Of a stretch of DNA of 64,000 bases, positions 41,083 through 51,126 are shown piece after piece (the first letter of the stretch is position 1; every line of letters begins with the position of its first letter). Source of the DNA: an archaeon (GTDB taxonomy: Archaea; Thermoproteota; Nitrososphaeria; Nitrososphaerales; Gagatemarchaeaceae). The position numbers were made by a program, and so were the translations under genes. Location of the stretch: the NCBI GenBank assembly GCA_021819035.1, contig JAKASL010000001.1, positions 682,001 to 746,000 on the forward strand. Direction: 5' to 3'. The notes under the pieces are model-generated. The model saw only the letters and a list, made by a program, of their open reading frames with translations. It was not told the DNA's origin and ran no database searches.

Positions 41083-41931
41083 TTGGCTCGGTCTTCGTAC
41101 TCTGATAACGCCGTAGAGAGCCGATCTAGACTTGGATTCCTGTTGCGTGTATCATCCACACTTGCGTTCCGCCTAGTCCGCTTGATTGCAACTAGACGTA
41201 TCCGTGTCACTCGGTTGGGAATCAAGAGCATGGAACTCGACATTCAAAACTTAGGGCGGGTTCGGGGGTCGCCTTTGCATGTCATAAGAGTCGGGATGGA
41301 AGCGACAGGTAAAGGCTACTGGGAGAGTGTGGGTGTCAAGAACGCCGTCATAATAGATATCGGTGGATACATAGGAGATACCGCAATGCTGTTCGCAAAC
41401 CGTGGTGCCTCGCGAGTTTACATGTTCGAGCCGAGCAAGAAGTACTATGACATGGCATGCATAAACCTAGCCCCGTACTCAAATATAGTGACATTCAACC
41501 AAGCCGTGGGCCACCGAAATGGTTTTGGCATCCTGTCGGGCAGTTTAATGGGGAAGACTTTGACGAGCGGCAAGGGGGAGCCGGTAAGTATAAGGGCGTT
41601 CAACGACTTGGTAGACGAGATTCTAACCCGTGAAAACTGTATTGACATAGTTAAAATGGACTGCGAGGATGCAGAACGGCAGATAATCGAGGAGTCAAAC
41701 CCACGAATCTTCGAAAGAATTCATTCATTTTGGATTGAAATGCATGGATCTCAGGATCAAAATGCATCGTTAGTCGAGTATCTCAAGGAGCTCGGTTATG
41801 ACTTGGTTTATCAGAGCCCCCACTTCTTCTTAAAACATAACTTTCCTGATTTAGGTTCGAGGTGGGTGTTTGCTGGCTTGGGGACTCCAGTGAAAGCACC
41901 AAACCTTCACCTGACTCGTGAGCATCGGTGA
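41083..41931 (+). CDS. FkbM-family methyltransferase
   Basis: 282 residues. VIIDIGGYIGDTAMLFANRG is the SAM-binding motif I, YMFEPSKKYYDMACINL motif II, and IDIVKMDCEDAERQIIEE the FkbM-type acidic motif. It likely O-methylates a sugar of the surface glycan. The N-terminal ~70 residues are basic and may contact membrane or acceptor. TTG start. Confidence 0.82.
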   Translation: MARSSYSDNAVESRSRLGFLLRVSSTLAFRLVRLIATRRIRVTRLGIKSMELDIQNLGRVRGSPLHVIRVGMEATGKGYWESVGVKNAVIIDIGGYIGDTAMLFANRGASRVYMFEPSKKYYDMACINLAPYSNIVTFNQAVGHRNGFGILSGSLMGKTLTSGKGEPVSIRAFNDLVDEILTRENCIDIVKMDCEDAERQIIEESNPRIFERIHSFWIEMHGSQDQNASLVEYLKELGYDLVYQSPHFFLKHNFPDLGSRWVFAGLGTPVKAPNLHLTREHR

Positions 41932-42055
41932 GAAATTCAGTCTGACTCACAAGGTCGATGCTGTGGGGGCTAGAGAAATGCGCATGCCCCCGACCACATC
42001 TGAGAGATACTCAGCGTATTCCCGTCGAAGCAACCGACGAACATCCGGACTGTAG

Positions 42056-43114
42056 GTGTTCCTGATTAGTGGAGGACTCCTGGCGGCATTTGAGGTGGCC
42101 CTTTGTTTGAGTCTTAATCTTGACCACGAGTCGAAGTGGACATCGGACCTGAAGTCAAGGGATCAGCTTCTACTATCCATAGTTGTAACCTCCTATAGTA
42201 GGAGGCGTGCGGGGGATCTGCGTGATCTCTTTGAAAGTGTGACCAAGCAGGGGTCCCTTGATATGATGGAACTGATTGTCATAATCGAGAAAGAGAACGC
42301 TCTCTTTGATTATGTTAAGCGTGTATTGAATGAGATACATAGCCTCAGTTCAACTGTTCTCTACTTTCCTCATATAGGGGGAATGTCGGGCGCCAGGAAT
42401 ATTGGAGCAGAAGAGTCGCGCGGCAAATTCATCGCGTTCGTCGATGACGATGTAATCTTGGATGAAGGGTGGTTTGCGAGTCTTAGTCGTGTAGTGAACA
42501 GCCACGACATTATTTCTATCACCGGTCCCTCACACCCGTTGTGGGGGAGTACGAAGTTAGATTGGCTCCCGCGTGAGTTGTCGTGGCTCGTGGGCTCAAC
42601 CGACTGGTTCGATTGTCACGCTCTAACGGAAGTGAGAAATGCATGGGGATACAATATGGCGGTTCGACGCAGCGAATTTCTTGCGGTACACGGTTTCACA
42701 GAGAGATTCGGATTACATAACGCCTCAAGAAAGCGGTGGTTTGACCCCCCGTCGGAAGACGTTGACTTGTCATTAAGGCTTGTCAACCGATTCGGGAAAC
42801 CAGTTCTCTACGTTCCTGGATTTAGCGTTCACCACAAAGTTCTCTCACAGAAGGTCTCCGTCTTCTTCATGGCTCAGCGGGCATATAGTTTAGGTTTTCA
42901 AAGGAAGTCGATCAGGATGGCGTATTCCAAATTGAAGGCTGAGGGAAGTCCACTTTCCTTGGAAATGAGTTTGGTCCCGAGGATGCTTTTACTTCTCCCG
43001 AAGTCAATGGCAAAAGCTCCCAAGTCACCGACAAGGTCGCTCCACATAATCTCTTCGGTGGTCATAGTATTACTGTTCGCATTTTTGGGCCACCTCGACA
43101 AGAGGGCTTATTAG
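42056..43114 (+). CDS. Family 2 glycosyltransferase
   Basis: 352 residues. LLSIVVTSYSRRRAGDLRDL starts the GT-A domain, GGMSGARNIGAEESRGKFIA and FVDDDVILDEGWF give the DDD motif, and PPSEDVDLSLRL is the catalytic acid region. The C terminus has a hydrophobic segment (IISSVVIVLLFAFLGHL). The first ~20 residues are hydrophobic but poorly ordered, so the GTG start is uncertain; ATG 42265 is too late for the domain. Acceptor and donor are unknown. Confidence 0.8.
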   Translation: MFLISGGLLAAFEVALCLSLNLDHESKWTSDLKSRDQLLLSIVVTSYSRRRAGDLRDLFESVTKQGSLDMMELIVIIEKENALFDYVKRVLNEIHSLSSTVLYFPHIGGMSGARNIGAEESRGKFIAFVDDDVILDEGWFASLSRVVNSHDIISITGPSHPLWGSTKLDWLPRELSWLVGSTDWFDCHALTEVRNAWGYNMAVRRSEFLAVHGFTERFGLHNASRKRWFDPPSEDVDLSLRLVNRFGKPVLYVPGFSVHHKVLSQKVSVFFMAQRAYSLGFQRKSIRMAYSKLKAEGSPLSLEMSLVPRMLLLLPKSMAKAPKSPTRSLHIISSVVIVLLFAFLGHLDKRAY

Positions 43115-43120
43115 ATATCG

Positions 43121-44212
43121 ATGACTCAGACGAGAGAGCAGCGGATGAAGATTCCTGTCCGTGTTTGCGTGGTTGGGGCAGGCCAAGTCGCAGCGGAGGT
43201 TCATTTGCCCATTCTCTCCCGGATTAAGGGAATATCGATTGAGGGAATTTGCGACCTTTCCAGACCCAATGCGGAAAAGCTAGCTTCGAGGTTCAATATC
43301 GCAAGGGTCTATGGCAGTATTGATGAAATCAATCCGACTGACGTTGACATCCTCGACATATGCACGCCGCCACAATCTCACGAACAGTTAGTAGTGAAGG
43401 CGGTGGAAGCGGGGTTCGATTGCCTAGTGGAAAAGCCATTTTCGGTTACTGGTGAAGAGTGTGCCGTAATGGTAGAAGCGGCACGAAAATACGAAAGAAG
43501 ACTGTTTCCTATTCAGAATTATTCCTTCACTCCTGCAATGCTCAAGGCGAAGGCAATGATAGATAGAGGGGAAGTCGGCCAAGTTGTTAACGCAACTGTT
43601 CGATATTCGGCTTCTTTCGATGACCATCGACACAGATATTTTCTAGACCAAGCCCACTGGGTTCACGAGTTGCCGGGAGACGTATTCTCTGACTTGGCAA
43701 TCCACGCTGCCTTCGCTTTGGTAGAGATTATCGGGAGACCAGGGGAAGTAAAAGCAGTTTGCACGAACACTAGAGGGACAGATAGCGTACTCGGCAGTGA
43801 GCTGGAAGTGATAGTCGCAACGGAAGCCGCCGTCGGGTCATTTCTTCTGTCATTCGGTTCCGCGTTGAAACTGTTCACGATTGACATAGGCGGCACAAAA
43901 GGTGGGTTGAGAGTAGACGGGAATTCTCAGGCCGTCGTAAAGCTGAACAGGATAGGAAACTCGAAAAGTATCACTTCTAGAGGACTCCAAGCTGCGAACG
44001 AAATTCTCCAGCTTACTCGTAACTTGCTAGTTGTGGGATTTAATGTTTTCACCCGAAGATACTCGACTGTTACATACGGTCACGAGTTCTTATTCAAGAG
44101 TTGTGTAAGAAACCTGAAATTCAACGAACCTTATCCAGTAAGTATGCTCGATGTTATGGACGCCACCTTCCTTTGTGCTAGAGCTTTCAGACAACTCGGT
44201 AACTCAATTTGA
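43121..44212 (+). CDS. Gfo/Idh/MocA-family sugar oxidoreductase
   Basis: 363 residues. RVCVVGAGQVAAEVHLPILS is the NAD(P) Rossmann loop, DVDILDICTPPQSHEQLVVK the conserved second motif, and DCLVEKPFSVTGEECAVM holds the catalytic EKP Lys. The C-terminal domain has the usual beta sheet. Probably oxidises or reduces a nucleotide sugar for the surface glycan. It starts six bases after the preceding glycosyltransferase. Confidence 0.87.
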   Translation: MTQTREQRMKIPVRVCVVGAGQVAAEVHLPILSRIKGISIEGICDLSRPNAEKLASRFNIARVYGSIDEINPTDVDILDICTPPQSHEQLVVKAVEAGFDCLVEKPFSVTGEECAVMVEAARKYERRLFPIQNYSFTPAMLKAKAMIDRGEVGQVVNATVRYSASFDDHRHRYFLDQAHWVHELPGDVFSDLAIHAAFALVEIIGRPGEVKAVCTNTRGTDSVLGSELEVIVATEAAVGSFLLSFGSALKLFTIDIGGTKGGLRVDGNSQAVVKLNRIGNSKSITSRGLQAANEILQLTRNLLVVGFNVFTRRYSTVTYGHEFLFKSCVRNLKFNEPYPVSMLDVMDATFLCARAFRQLGNSI

Positions 44213-44333
44213 AATTGCCTTTTGCTCTCGAAATGTTCCCTCCTCTGGATTTCTGTATCGCATGGTATGGAGTGTGATCCGATGTCTTGAAGTGCCAGCA
44301 GGCGAAACCTTCAATGTGAGTGGTGACTTGAAA

Positions 44334-45542
44334 ATGAAAATTGCTTTCCTTTCGAAGGAATATCCGCCTTATGGGATGAACTACGCTGGTGCTCTGTTCT
44401 TTCCCAAAGTAGTGAGAGCCTTCGCGGAGCGTGGACACCAAGTTCACGTCATCACCCAAGCCATGGGGGAAAGTAGCATAGATGATGATCAAGGAGTGGT
44501 AATTCACAGGATAGGCCCAAAAGCGAAAAGCGGAAGTGCCCTTTCACGTATGCGGTACAACGTAGCCGCATGGAAGACTCTATCGAGGATGGCGAGGGAC
44601 AGTCAGTTGGACATCATAGATGCACCAGTCACATTTGGGGAAGGGCTCTTGCCGACTCTGCTCAAGGAAAGGCCCGTGGTGCTGTATTCTTTCGCGTTCA
44701 GCAATATGTTTACCCGGACCGGATCTTATGAGACACGACGGGAGTCCCTCTCGCTACGTGTTTCTTCCGCGCTTGAGGACGTAAGTCTCAGATACGCCGA
44801 TCGTGTGGTTGCAAATTCACCCGCAACATATCGCTATCTTATCAGCCAAAAGGGATTGCAACCAGAGCGAGTCGAGGAAATTTGGGAAGTCAGAATCGAC
44901 TTTGGCAAATGGTGTTTCGCGCAGTCAAGCATTAGAGCAGAGTACAACATCCCTGTCAATGCACCAATGGTGCTTTACGTTGGGTGGTTTCAGGCAAGGA
45001 AGGGGATCCAAATTCTTTCCATGGCTATCGCGAAAGTTCTCGAGAAACACCCAGATACGGTGTTTGTTTTTGTTGGTAGAGACCCTCCCTCTACCAGTGG
45101 TGCCAAATCGCGCAAGAACGCATTAGTTCAGCTCGCACGTCGCTTCGGGTATCTTAACAACATACGGGTAATCGAAAGCTTCTTGCCTGAAGAGAAATTA
45201 ATCAAGCTCTATTCCAGTTGTGATACATTTGTCTTTCCCTCTCTATCGGAGACTTTCGGATGGCCAATTGTGGAGGCGATTAGTTGCGGTAGACGGGTCG
45301 TTGCAACCAATGTCGGAATTGCGCCCGACCTTGCTAAAATGGGAGTGAAACTTCGAGTCGTTAGACCAGGGGACGCAAGCGGACTTGCTGACGCGATAGT
45401 GACAAGTCTGTCAGATACTGGGAACCCAATGATTTACGAGTCTGAGAACCGCAGAGTGGTTAAACAGAAATTTTCTTTCGAAGAAATGATGGATCGGATC
45501 TTCCGCCTTCATGAAGATGTCCTGGCTAGCCCTAAGCGGTAG
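44334..45542 (+). CDS. Family 4 glycosyltransferase
   Basis: 402 residues from the ATG at 44334, where MKIAFLSKEYPPYGMNYAGA begins the GT-B fold; the open frame starts earlier, inside the previous gene. APMVLYVGWFQARKGIQILS is the donor-domain start, and FVFPSLSETFGWPIVEAISC carries the E-x7-E motif of GT4. It transfers a sugar from a nucleotide donor with retention. The next gene overlaps its 3' end by 32 bases. Confidence 0.88.
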   Translation: MKIAFLSKEYPPYGMNYAGALFFPKVVRAFAERGHQVHVITQAMGESSIDDDQGVVIHRIGPKAKSGSALSRMRYNVAAWKTLSRMARDSQLDIIDAPVTFGEGLLPTLLKERPVVLYSFAFSNMFTRTGSYETRRESLSLRVSSALEDVSLRYADRVVANSPATYRYLISQKGLQPERVEEIWEVRIDFGKWCFAQSSIRAEYNIPVNAPMVLYVGWFQARKGIQILSMAIAKVLEKHPDTVFVFVGRDPPSTSGAKSRKNALVQLARRFGYLNNIRVIESFLPEEKLIKLYSSCDTFVFPSLSETFGWPIVEAISCGRRVVATNVGIAPDLAKMGVKLRVVRPGDASGLADAIVTSLSDTGNPMIYESENRRVVKQKFSFEEMMDRIFRLHEDVLASPKR

Positions 45543-47385
45543 CGCGGAGACAACACTATTGCGAGGGTTGCGATTGACTCTGGCTGCTTCGGACGGACCT
45601 CAGACAGGCGATTTCCGGGCGCCTACAGAGGTACTGAAGCGACGGTTTTCGCTGCATCTCCTTCTCTTGTGCTCTGGGCTGCTTATTCTGGGGTTGCTAT
45701 GTCTCTCGCTTGGATTCAACACACGCCCGCTACACAACGAACTCTCCATCTATTCAGGTTACCCAGAGTACGTCTGGGTTCTCTTGTACGCTCTCTTTGC
45801 AAACGGCATTCTACTAGCGGTGAATGACTCGGTCTTCCACACTCGTAGCGTGGTTCCCGGTTTATCCTTCGCATTCCTCAGCAATTCGGTCTTCTTACTT
45901 GTTCCCTATTTCCAAGGATACTACATGGCTGACCCGGGGGACCCAACTGCCATGTTCGGTCTAGTTATGGACATCAAACTCACCGGCCACATTCTCTCTC
46001 AGGATTTTTATCCTAGTTTCCACATACTGTTTTTCAGCGTTGCCACAATAACGAATCTAAGTTACAATACCGTTTCATTCATGTCTCTTCCGCTGCTCTA
46101 TCTCTTCTTCCTGATTGGGGTGTGTCTTCTTTGTCGAGCACTAGCGCTCACGCAAAGGGCAACTTCCGCGGCGTTGATACTGATGAGTGCGCTAATCTAC
46201 CCTGAGATTGGGGTCGCTGTCCCGCGAACCTTCCTTACGGCATTATTTCCTCTGTTCATGTCGGTTCTGATATTCACAGTTAAGAGAAAATCGAGAGGTT
46301 ATCTTTTGCTAATGGCAATTTTCATTCTCGCTCTTGTCCTAGGGCATCCAGTAAATGGGGGACCTCTGCTTTTCGCGCCGACTATGCTGGTATTGATTCT
46401 GATGCCAAGGAACAAATCAAGTTCAGGCCCGAAATCTATCTTAGGTGAACCTAGGCGCCAAGTCTACCTGAAAGTAGTGGCAGTTTGGTCTTTCATTTGG
46501 CTGGGGTGGATTGCAGACTTCACCCAACTTCAGGCAGGATTACGAGAATTGGCAAATATAATTTATGGTGAGTCTTACCTCACTTACGCAACTAATGCTA
46601 TTAGTAACAGCCAGTTACCTGGGTATTTCATCGTAGAAATTCTACTGAAAAATTGGGGGGCTGAGTTCTTTTACGTTGCTCTAGGACTCGGACTCTCTGT
46701 ACTCTCACTCCTTTCGCTTCTCAGGCGACGAACAGTCCAACCCAGCATATTGTTCCTGTGTCTCCTCTTCCTTACATTTGGCGCCTGGCTCGTTGGATCG
46801 GTATTCGTGGGAACCGGCTTGGAGTGGTATCGGTTCATCCCTTACGTGTTGATTCCTTCGTGCATCTTGACTGGTGTGAGACTCTCCAAATCTTCGCGTA
46901 TGGTAACTGTATCCTTGGTCCTTGTCTTGGTGCTTTCTTCCCAGGCAGTGGGATTCTTATCCCAGTATCCATCGGCTTGGACCTCGAGCGTAAACGGCAG
47001 CGTAACCAACGCCGACATGGACGCATACTCGTTTTTTGTTTCCTCCGAGGTGACTAGTATTCCGGTCTTGCAAATGTGGGTTCAGCCATTTGGCCCTCTA
47101 GTCGCGTTAAAAAGCAATAACTTCCAGTATGCGAACATTGGATCTGACTCAATTCCGCCCGTGGGGCTTAACTACACAGGCGAGGAGACGGGCGTCCCTC
47201 CAGGCTCAAGCTTCTACCTTTTTGTTCCATGGGATGCGGGGAACTATTACCAAGCGTCGTTTCCACAATTTCCTTTTATGTGGAAGTACAACTCAACTGA
47301 CCTTGTTCTACTTGAAAAGCAGCCTGTCACAGCAATCATATATTCTAATCCGACGCTCAACATATTCATATTGACAAAGAGCTAG
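45511..47385 (+). CDS. Large polytopic membrane protein of the polysaccharide island
   Basis: 624 residues with about twelve helices in the first ~470, then an extracytoplasmic domain (VNGSVTNADMDAYSFFVSSE onward). An acidic loop after the second or third helix (YMADPGDPTAMFG) recalls GT-C glycosyltransferases, where such a loop binds the lipid-linked donor. Either a GT-C enzyme or a polymerase-like protein. The start overlaps the previous gene; later starts are possible. Confidence 0.65.
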   Translation: MKMSWLALSGSAETTLLRGLRLTLAASDGPQTGDFRAPTEVLKRRFSLHLLLLCSGLLILGLLCLSLGFNTRPLHNELSIYSGYPEYVWVLLYALFANGILLAVNDSVFHTRSVVPGLSFAFLSNSVFLLVPYFQGYYMADPGDPTAMFGLVMDIKLTGHILSQDFYPSFHILFFSVATITNLSYNTVSFMSLPLLYLFFLIGVCLLCRALALTQRATSAALILMSALIYPEIGVAVPRTFLTALFPLFMSVLIFTVKRKSRGYLLLMAIFILALVLGHPVNGGPLLFAPTMLVLILMPRNKSSSGPKSILGEPRRQVYLKVVAVWSFIWLGWIADFTQLQAGLRELANIIYGESYLTYATNAISNSQLPGYFIVEILLKNWGAEFFYVALGLGLSVLSLLSLLRRRTVQPSILFLCLLFLTFGAWLVGSVFVGTGLEWYRFIPYVLIPSCILTGVRLSKSSRMVTVSLVLVLVLSSQAVGFLSQYPSAWTSSVNGSVTNADMDAYSFFVSSEVTSIPVLQMWVQPFGPLVALKSNNFQYANIGSDSIPPVGLNYTGEETGVPPGSSFYLFVPWDAGNYYQASFPQFPFMWKYNSTDLVLLEKQPVTAIIYSNPTLNIFILTKS

Positions 47386-47397
47386 GACAGCGAAAGA

Positions 47398-48627
47398 GTG
47401 AAGGTTCTCGTTCTTCTGGCAGGAGGAAGCAAATTCGAAGCGGACTCCTTCGAGTGGCTGGCTTCGCTCTGGAGATACATGTCCATGAAGGGACACTCAA
47501 TACGGGTGGTGGATTACATGTACGAGCCAACCGATCATCCGGTAGAGGGGCACGGAAACCTGACGGTAACAAGGTTGAAGGTGTTTGGCAGGGAATACGA
47601 TGAGGCGTGGAGAGACAGATGGAATCTCATAAGGGCGCTGGAAAGAGTTGCGTGGGCTTGCGCCCTCCTAAGGCTCGCTTTGAGAGAAGACTCGGATGTA
47701 GTCTTCTGCAACTATAGCTGGGCAGGCTTCTTCATCGTCTGGCTGGTGCCTCGACTTAGGAGGAAGCTTGTGATGTATTCCATGGCTGGGTTTCAAGAAG
47801 AGAGTCACAGCTGGATGGATAGAGTCAGACTCTACGTCGAAGCTCAGGTTGGACGTAGAGCGTCAGTCACGGTGGCGGAAAACATAATTGCTGAACGCTG
47901 TCTTGGAAAAGCTGGCATCCCGCGAGGAAAGCTCATAACCCTGGAGCCAGGAGTTGATGTTTCTTTGTGGTCCCCACGAATGATGCTGCCAAGCGCCAAG
48001 AGCAGCCCTGGTTCTGGAAGTCAGATACGCATTTTATGTGCGTCAAGGATAGTTCCAAGAAAGGGGATAGGTTTCTTAATCAAGGCAGCCGAAATACTTG
48101 TACATAAGAAAAGTTGGCACAACCTTTCGTTTCTTATAGTTGGTCCCCCCACGGAAGGGGTGCGACCAACTCGGGCGGATCTCCTTTACGTTGCAAATCT
48201 AAACGCGCTTGTCGATTCACTTCAGCTACGGTCATGGGTCGAGATCTTGGCGAAGTGGCAAAGTGCAGACTCACTGTTTCAGAAATATGCGATGGCTGAT
48301 ATCTACGTGTTGCCTACCCTGAAAGACATGGCCCCTCATTCGATTAAGCAGGCAATGGCGATGGGGAAACCAATTCTGACAACTAGAGTTGGATGGATTA
48401 GGACTCTTGTGGAAGACGGCAAAAACGGTTTGATTGTCGAACCTAGAAATGAGAATGCTCTAGCGAACGCACTTGAGTCGCTTCTCAAAAACGAGAGTCT
48501 CAGGTCGGTGATGGGTTTGCATAGCCGATTGCAAGTCGAAGAAAGATGGAGAATGGACGTACAACTGAGAAAGTGGGAAGCGCTCTTGGTACGAACTCAT
48601 AGGGCATCAGGGGCCGTCGTTTCCTAA
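47398..48627 (+). CDS. Family 4 glycosyltransferase
   Basis: 409 residues from GTG. MKVLVLLAGGSKFEADSFEW begins the acceptor domain, IRILCASRIVPRKGIGFLIK the donor domain, and IYVLPTLKDMAPHSIKQAMA then MGKPILTTRVGW cover the E-x7-E region, in which the first Glu is replaced (KDMAPHSIKQAM). The loss of one motif Glu could alter activity. Follows the membrane protein by 12 bases. Confidence 0.82.
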   Translation: MKVLVLLAGGSKFEADSFEWLASLWRYMSMKGHSIRVVDYMYEPTDHPVEGHGNLTVTRLKVFGREYDEAWRDRWNLIRALERVAWACALLRLALREDSDVVFCNYSWAGFFIVWLVPRLRRKLVMYSMAGFQEESHSWMDRVRLYVEAQVGRRASVTVAENIIAERCLGKAGIPRGKLITLEPGVDVSLWSPRMMLPSAKSSPGSGSQIRILCASRIVPRKGIGFLIKAAEILVHKKSWHNLSFLIVGPPTEGVRPTRADLLYVANLNALVDSLQLRSWVEILAKWQSADSLFQKYAMADIYVLPTLKDMAPHSIKQAMAMGKPILTTRVGWIRTLVEDGKNGLIVEPRNENALANALESLLKNESLRSVMGLHSRLQVEERWRMDVQLRKWEALLVRTHRASGAVVS

Positions 48628-48654
48628 CAACATGACTGAAAGGCACGCATCACC

Positions 48655-49872
48655 CTATCCTGCCATTGCGCGGTCTAAGATATCCTTTAGAACCAGATTC
48701 CTCGTTTCGATAGAGAATCTTCCCCCAGGCTCGAGTCTCTTTCGTCCATTTTCTCCGAGCCGCCTCCTAAGTAGTTCGTCTTTTATGAGAACTCGGAGAG
48801 AATCCGCGATACCACGAACTAATGGCTCGTTGTCTTTGAGCCACACTTTGTCGATGCGCGTCAATGCCTTTCGGTTTGGTATTTCGAAGTTATCTACGAT
48901 CAGGTCAAGCTCTGGTGGCACATCAACTATCAACCCTGTCTCGTTGTGCTGAACCACCTCTTTGTTTGCATGGCAAGCAGTAGTAACTATCGGCAGTTCC
49001 CTGTTCATCGCGTCCAGGAAGGCAGTCCATGGTGTTACGATGGTCGGGAGCGCACAGATGTCCATATGCCAAAGCAAGTTGTTTAGGTCTTCTCCTAGAA
49101 CCGGAGTGCCGGGGACGAAAATTCTAGGTTCAGACTTCAGGATCGAAGCGTAGTCGGACGGAACCGAATTCAGCATAGTCAAAGAGATGTTATCGAACTC
49201 TTTCTTCAAGTTAAGGAATGCCTTCACCAAGAGATGGCCACCTTTAGCATAGAACCACGATGGGATACGAAAATTGGCACTTCCGAGGAGAACAATGTCT
49301 ACAGTCTTCTTGGCAGAGCGCTTCTTCTCCTTTACCAGTGGGACGGCCAGTGGTAGATGTCTTAATTTGCTTCGCGCGCGACCGAGATTATACGTGTTGG
49401 TTAGACTCCTTTTTGTCGCATCGAAGCAATAAATCACTGCTTTGCAGTTATCAAGTTCCAATGCCTTTTCCACTACGGGGTGATACAGTCTTATGTCCGT
49501 TCGTAGCCCCAGGAATGAATTGATTGCATCCTCTGCAGCAACGATCCACCTTTCTCTCCGAAAGTCGATTAACCCGGATGTTAATACCAAGTCAGTTCCC
49601 GCGGGGGGTTTGCTAAAGTATCCGAGTAATGATCTGGCAAGTTTGAGTGGAATAACATTACTCACTCTTGGAGCTATTGAGGCAATCGCCTGCCGATTCT
49701 TGATACCTCTTATGCCGAGAATATCATAATAGTCCCTAGAGAAGAAACGATAACCTTGGGGTGGGTAGGTGATTATCGACCTGAAGGAGCTGTGGAGTCT
49801 TCCAGAAGTTTCCAAGTAAACTTGTCTGATTGCTTGCTGGGACTCTTTCGGCTCACTCATCACGAAACGCAA
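48655..49872 (-). CDS. Family 4 glycosyltransferase, opposite strand
   Basis: 405 residues. VDIVLLGSANFRIPSWFYAK starts the donor domain. ICALPTIVTPWTAFLDAMNR then ELPIVTTACHANKEVV give the GT4-type C-terminal motif with weak acidic conservation. A C-terminal helix with RRRLGENGRKRLE is typical. It is transcribed toward the previous gene, marking an operon boundary in the island. An upstream AT-rich stretch (ACGTATTAAGG, 49881-49891) may be its promoter region. Confidence 0.8.
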   Translation of the reverse strand: MRFVMSEPKESQQAIRQVYLETSGRLHSSFRSIITYPPQGYRFFSRDYYDILGIRGIKNRQAIASIAPRVSNVIPLKLARSLLGYFSKPPAGTDLVLTSGLIDFRRERWIVAAEDAINSFLGLRTDIRLYHPVVEKALELDNCKAVIYCFDATKRSLTNTYNLGRARSKLRHLPLAVPLVKEKKRSAKKTVDIVLLGSANFRIPSWFYAKGGHLLVKAFLNLKKEFDNISLTMLNSVPSDYASILKSEPRIFVPGTPVLGEDLNNLLWHMDICALPTIVTPWTAFLDAMNRELPIVTTACHANKEVVQHNETGLIVDVPPELDLIVDNFEIPNRKALTRIDKVWLKDNEPLVRGIADSLRVLIKDELLRRRLGENGRKRLEPGGRFSIETRNLVLKDILDRAMAG

Positions 49873-50020
49873 TTTAATTCACGTATTAAGGACTCCTATG
49901 TTATGGTGCCTTCGTAGAAGGCCACCCGAATCTGAATATGTGTGGACATTGGGGCAGGTCGGAAATTAACTGCCCTAGAGTCTTCGCGTTAGAATGCGGC
50001 AGAGATGATTGTGTTGATAC

Positions 50021-51076
50021 GGCTTTGGCACATTAACCTTTGAGCGTTCTGTAAAGCCTTCTGTAAAGTCTCCTCAATGCGGCTCTTCTTCCGCCCCAGA
50101 GCCCGTCTAACCGCCCATGGTAAGAAAAGGCCAATGGCACGACTACGAAAACGGCAAGAAGAAGGAGTACGGAGAGTTCGTCAGATACGCCAAGGAATTC
50201 GTCTACGCAAAGGAACGGCCATGGACACCAAACGCGAGCGACAGGGGACAGCCCGTAAAGAACGACCCGAGGGCGCTCGTGATCTGCCTCCTCCTCAAGA
50301 TGTGGCTCGGCAAGCTCTACAGAGACCTCGTCTCCTTGCCGGCTGACGCCAGGTACCTCTGACCGGTCATCGGGCTCAGGGAGCTCCCAGGGAGGATGGA
50401 CCTCCAGAGGGCGATGAACCGCTTGAGCAGGCAGTACCTCGACTCGCTCAATTCCTACATCGTGGAGCAGGCGTACCTCAAAAAGGGGGGCAAGCGTCGT
50501 CGCATCTGTGCCGTCGATAGCACCGGCTTCTCGATCTGGAGGTACGTGAGATGGCTCACCATAAGGCACGGCAGGAAGAAAAGACGCAAAGACTTCCTCA
50601 AACTGCACTTCATAGTTGACCGCAGGACCCTCCTCATCCTCTCGTTCAAGGTCATCCCTCCGTTCAAGGCAGACTCCAAGCAGGTGGAGTAGCTCCTGAA
50701 GTTCATCGGGCAACTCGGCAGTCTCTGCGCGGACAAGGCGTACCTCTCTCGGAAGATTTGCAACCTCGTCGCCAGGCACGATGGGAGGCCCTACATCTCC
50801 GCCAAGAAGAACGTCGTCAGGATCAGGGCGCAGGGGTCGAAGGCCAGGAGAGAGATGCTGGTGATGTGGCGGAGGAGCAGGAAGCTCTACAGGAAGAGGT
50901 ACCACCGGAGGAGCCTGGCGGAGACCGCGGTCTCGACTGTCAAGAGGAGGTTCAGCCACACCCTCTACTCGACGAAGAGGAGGACCCAGAAAAACGAGCT
51001 CAGGCTCAAGGTCCTGACGTACAACCTGTCTATCGTAGCCAGGCTGCCTCACAGAACCAGATAGTGTGCCAAAGCC
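50021..51076 (+). mobile_element. Insertion sequence with intact ends but broken transposase
   Basis: 1056 bp bounded by perfect 12-bp inverted repeats: GGCTTTGGCACA at 50021-50032 and its complement at 51065-51076. Flanking 9-mers TGTTGATAC (50012-50020) and TGTTAATAC (51077-51085) differ by one base and look like a target-site duplication. It carries one DDE transposase frame with two stop codons, so it can move only if another copy supplies transposase. Confidence 0.8.
50117..51064 (+). pseudogene. DDE transposase (IS4/IS5 type) with two in-frame stops
   Basis: A single frame from the ATG at 50117 gives 315 codons broken by TGA at 50360 and TAG at 50690. The catalytic residues are recognisable: Asp in CAVDSTGFSIW, Asp in LCADKAYLSRK and Glu in LAETAVSTVKRRF. 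It ends in NLSIVARLP. No frameshift is needed, so only point mutations have inactivated it. Confidence 0.82.
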
Positions 51077-51126
51077 TGTTAATACCCTGGGTTTAATTCA
51101 CAATATATATTCCGTAATTCTCTCTA

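Noticed and set aside
44151-44333. Upstream extension of the glycosyltransferase frame
   Set aside because: The extension overlaps the oxidoreductase gene and lacks conserved residues; the GT-B fold begins at the ATG at 44334.
24726-50692. In-frame TAG codons in a toxin, a pilin and a transposase as evidence for TAG recoding (pyrrolysine)
   Set aside because: The genes affected also carry other lesions (lost start, frameshifts, a TGA), and intact genes such as those ending at 22142, 22475 and 47385 use TAG as a normal stop.
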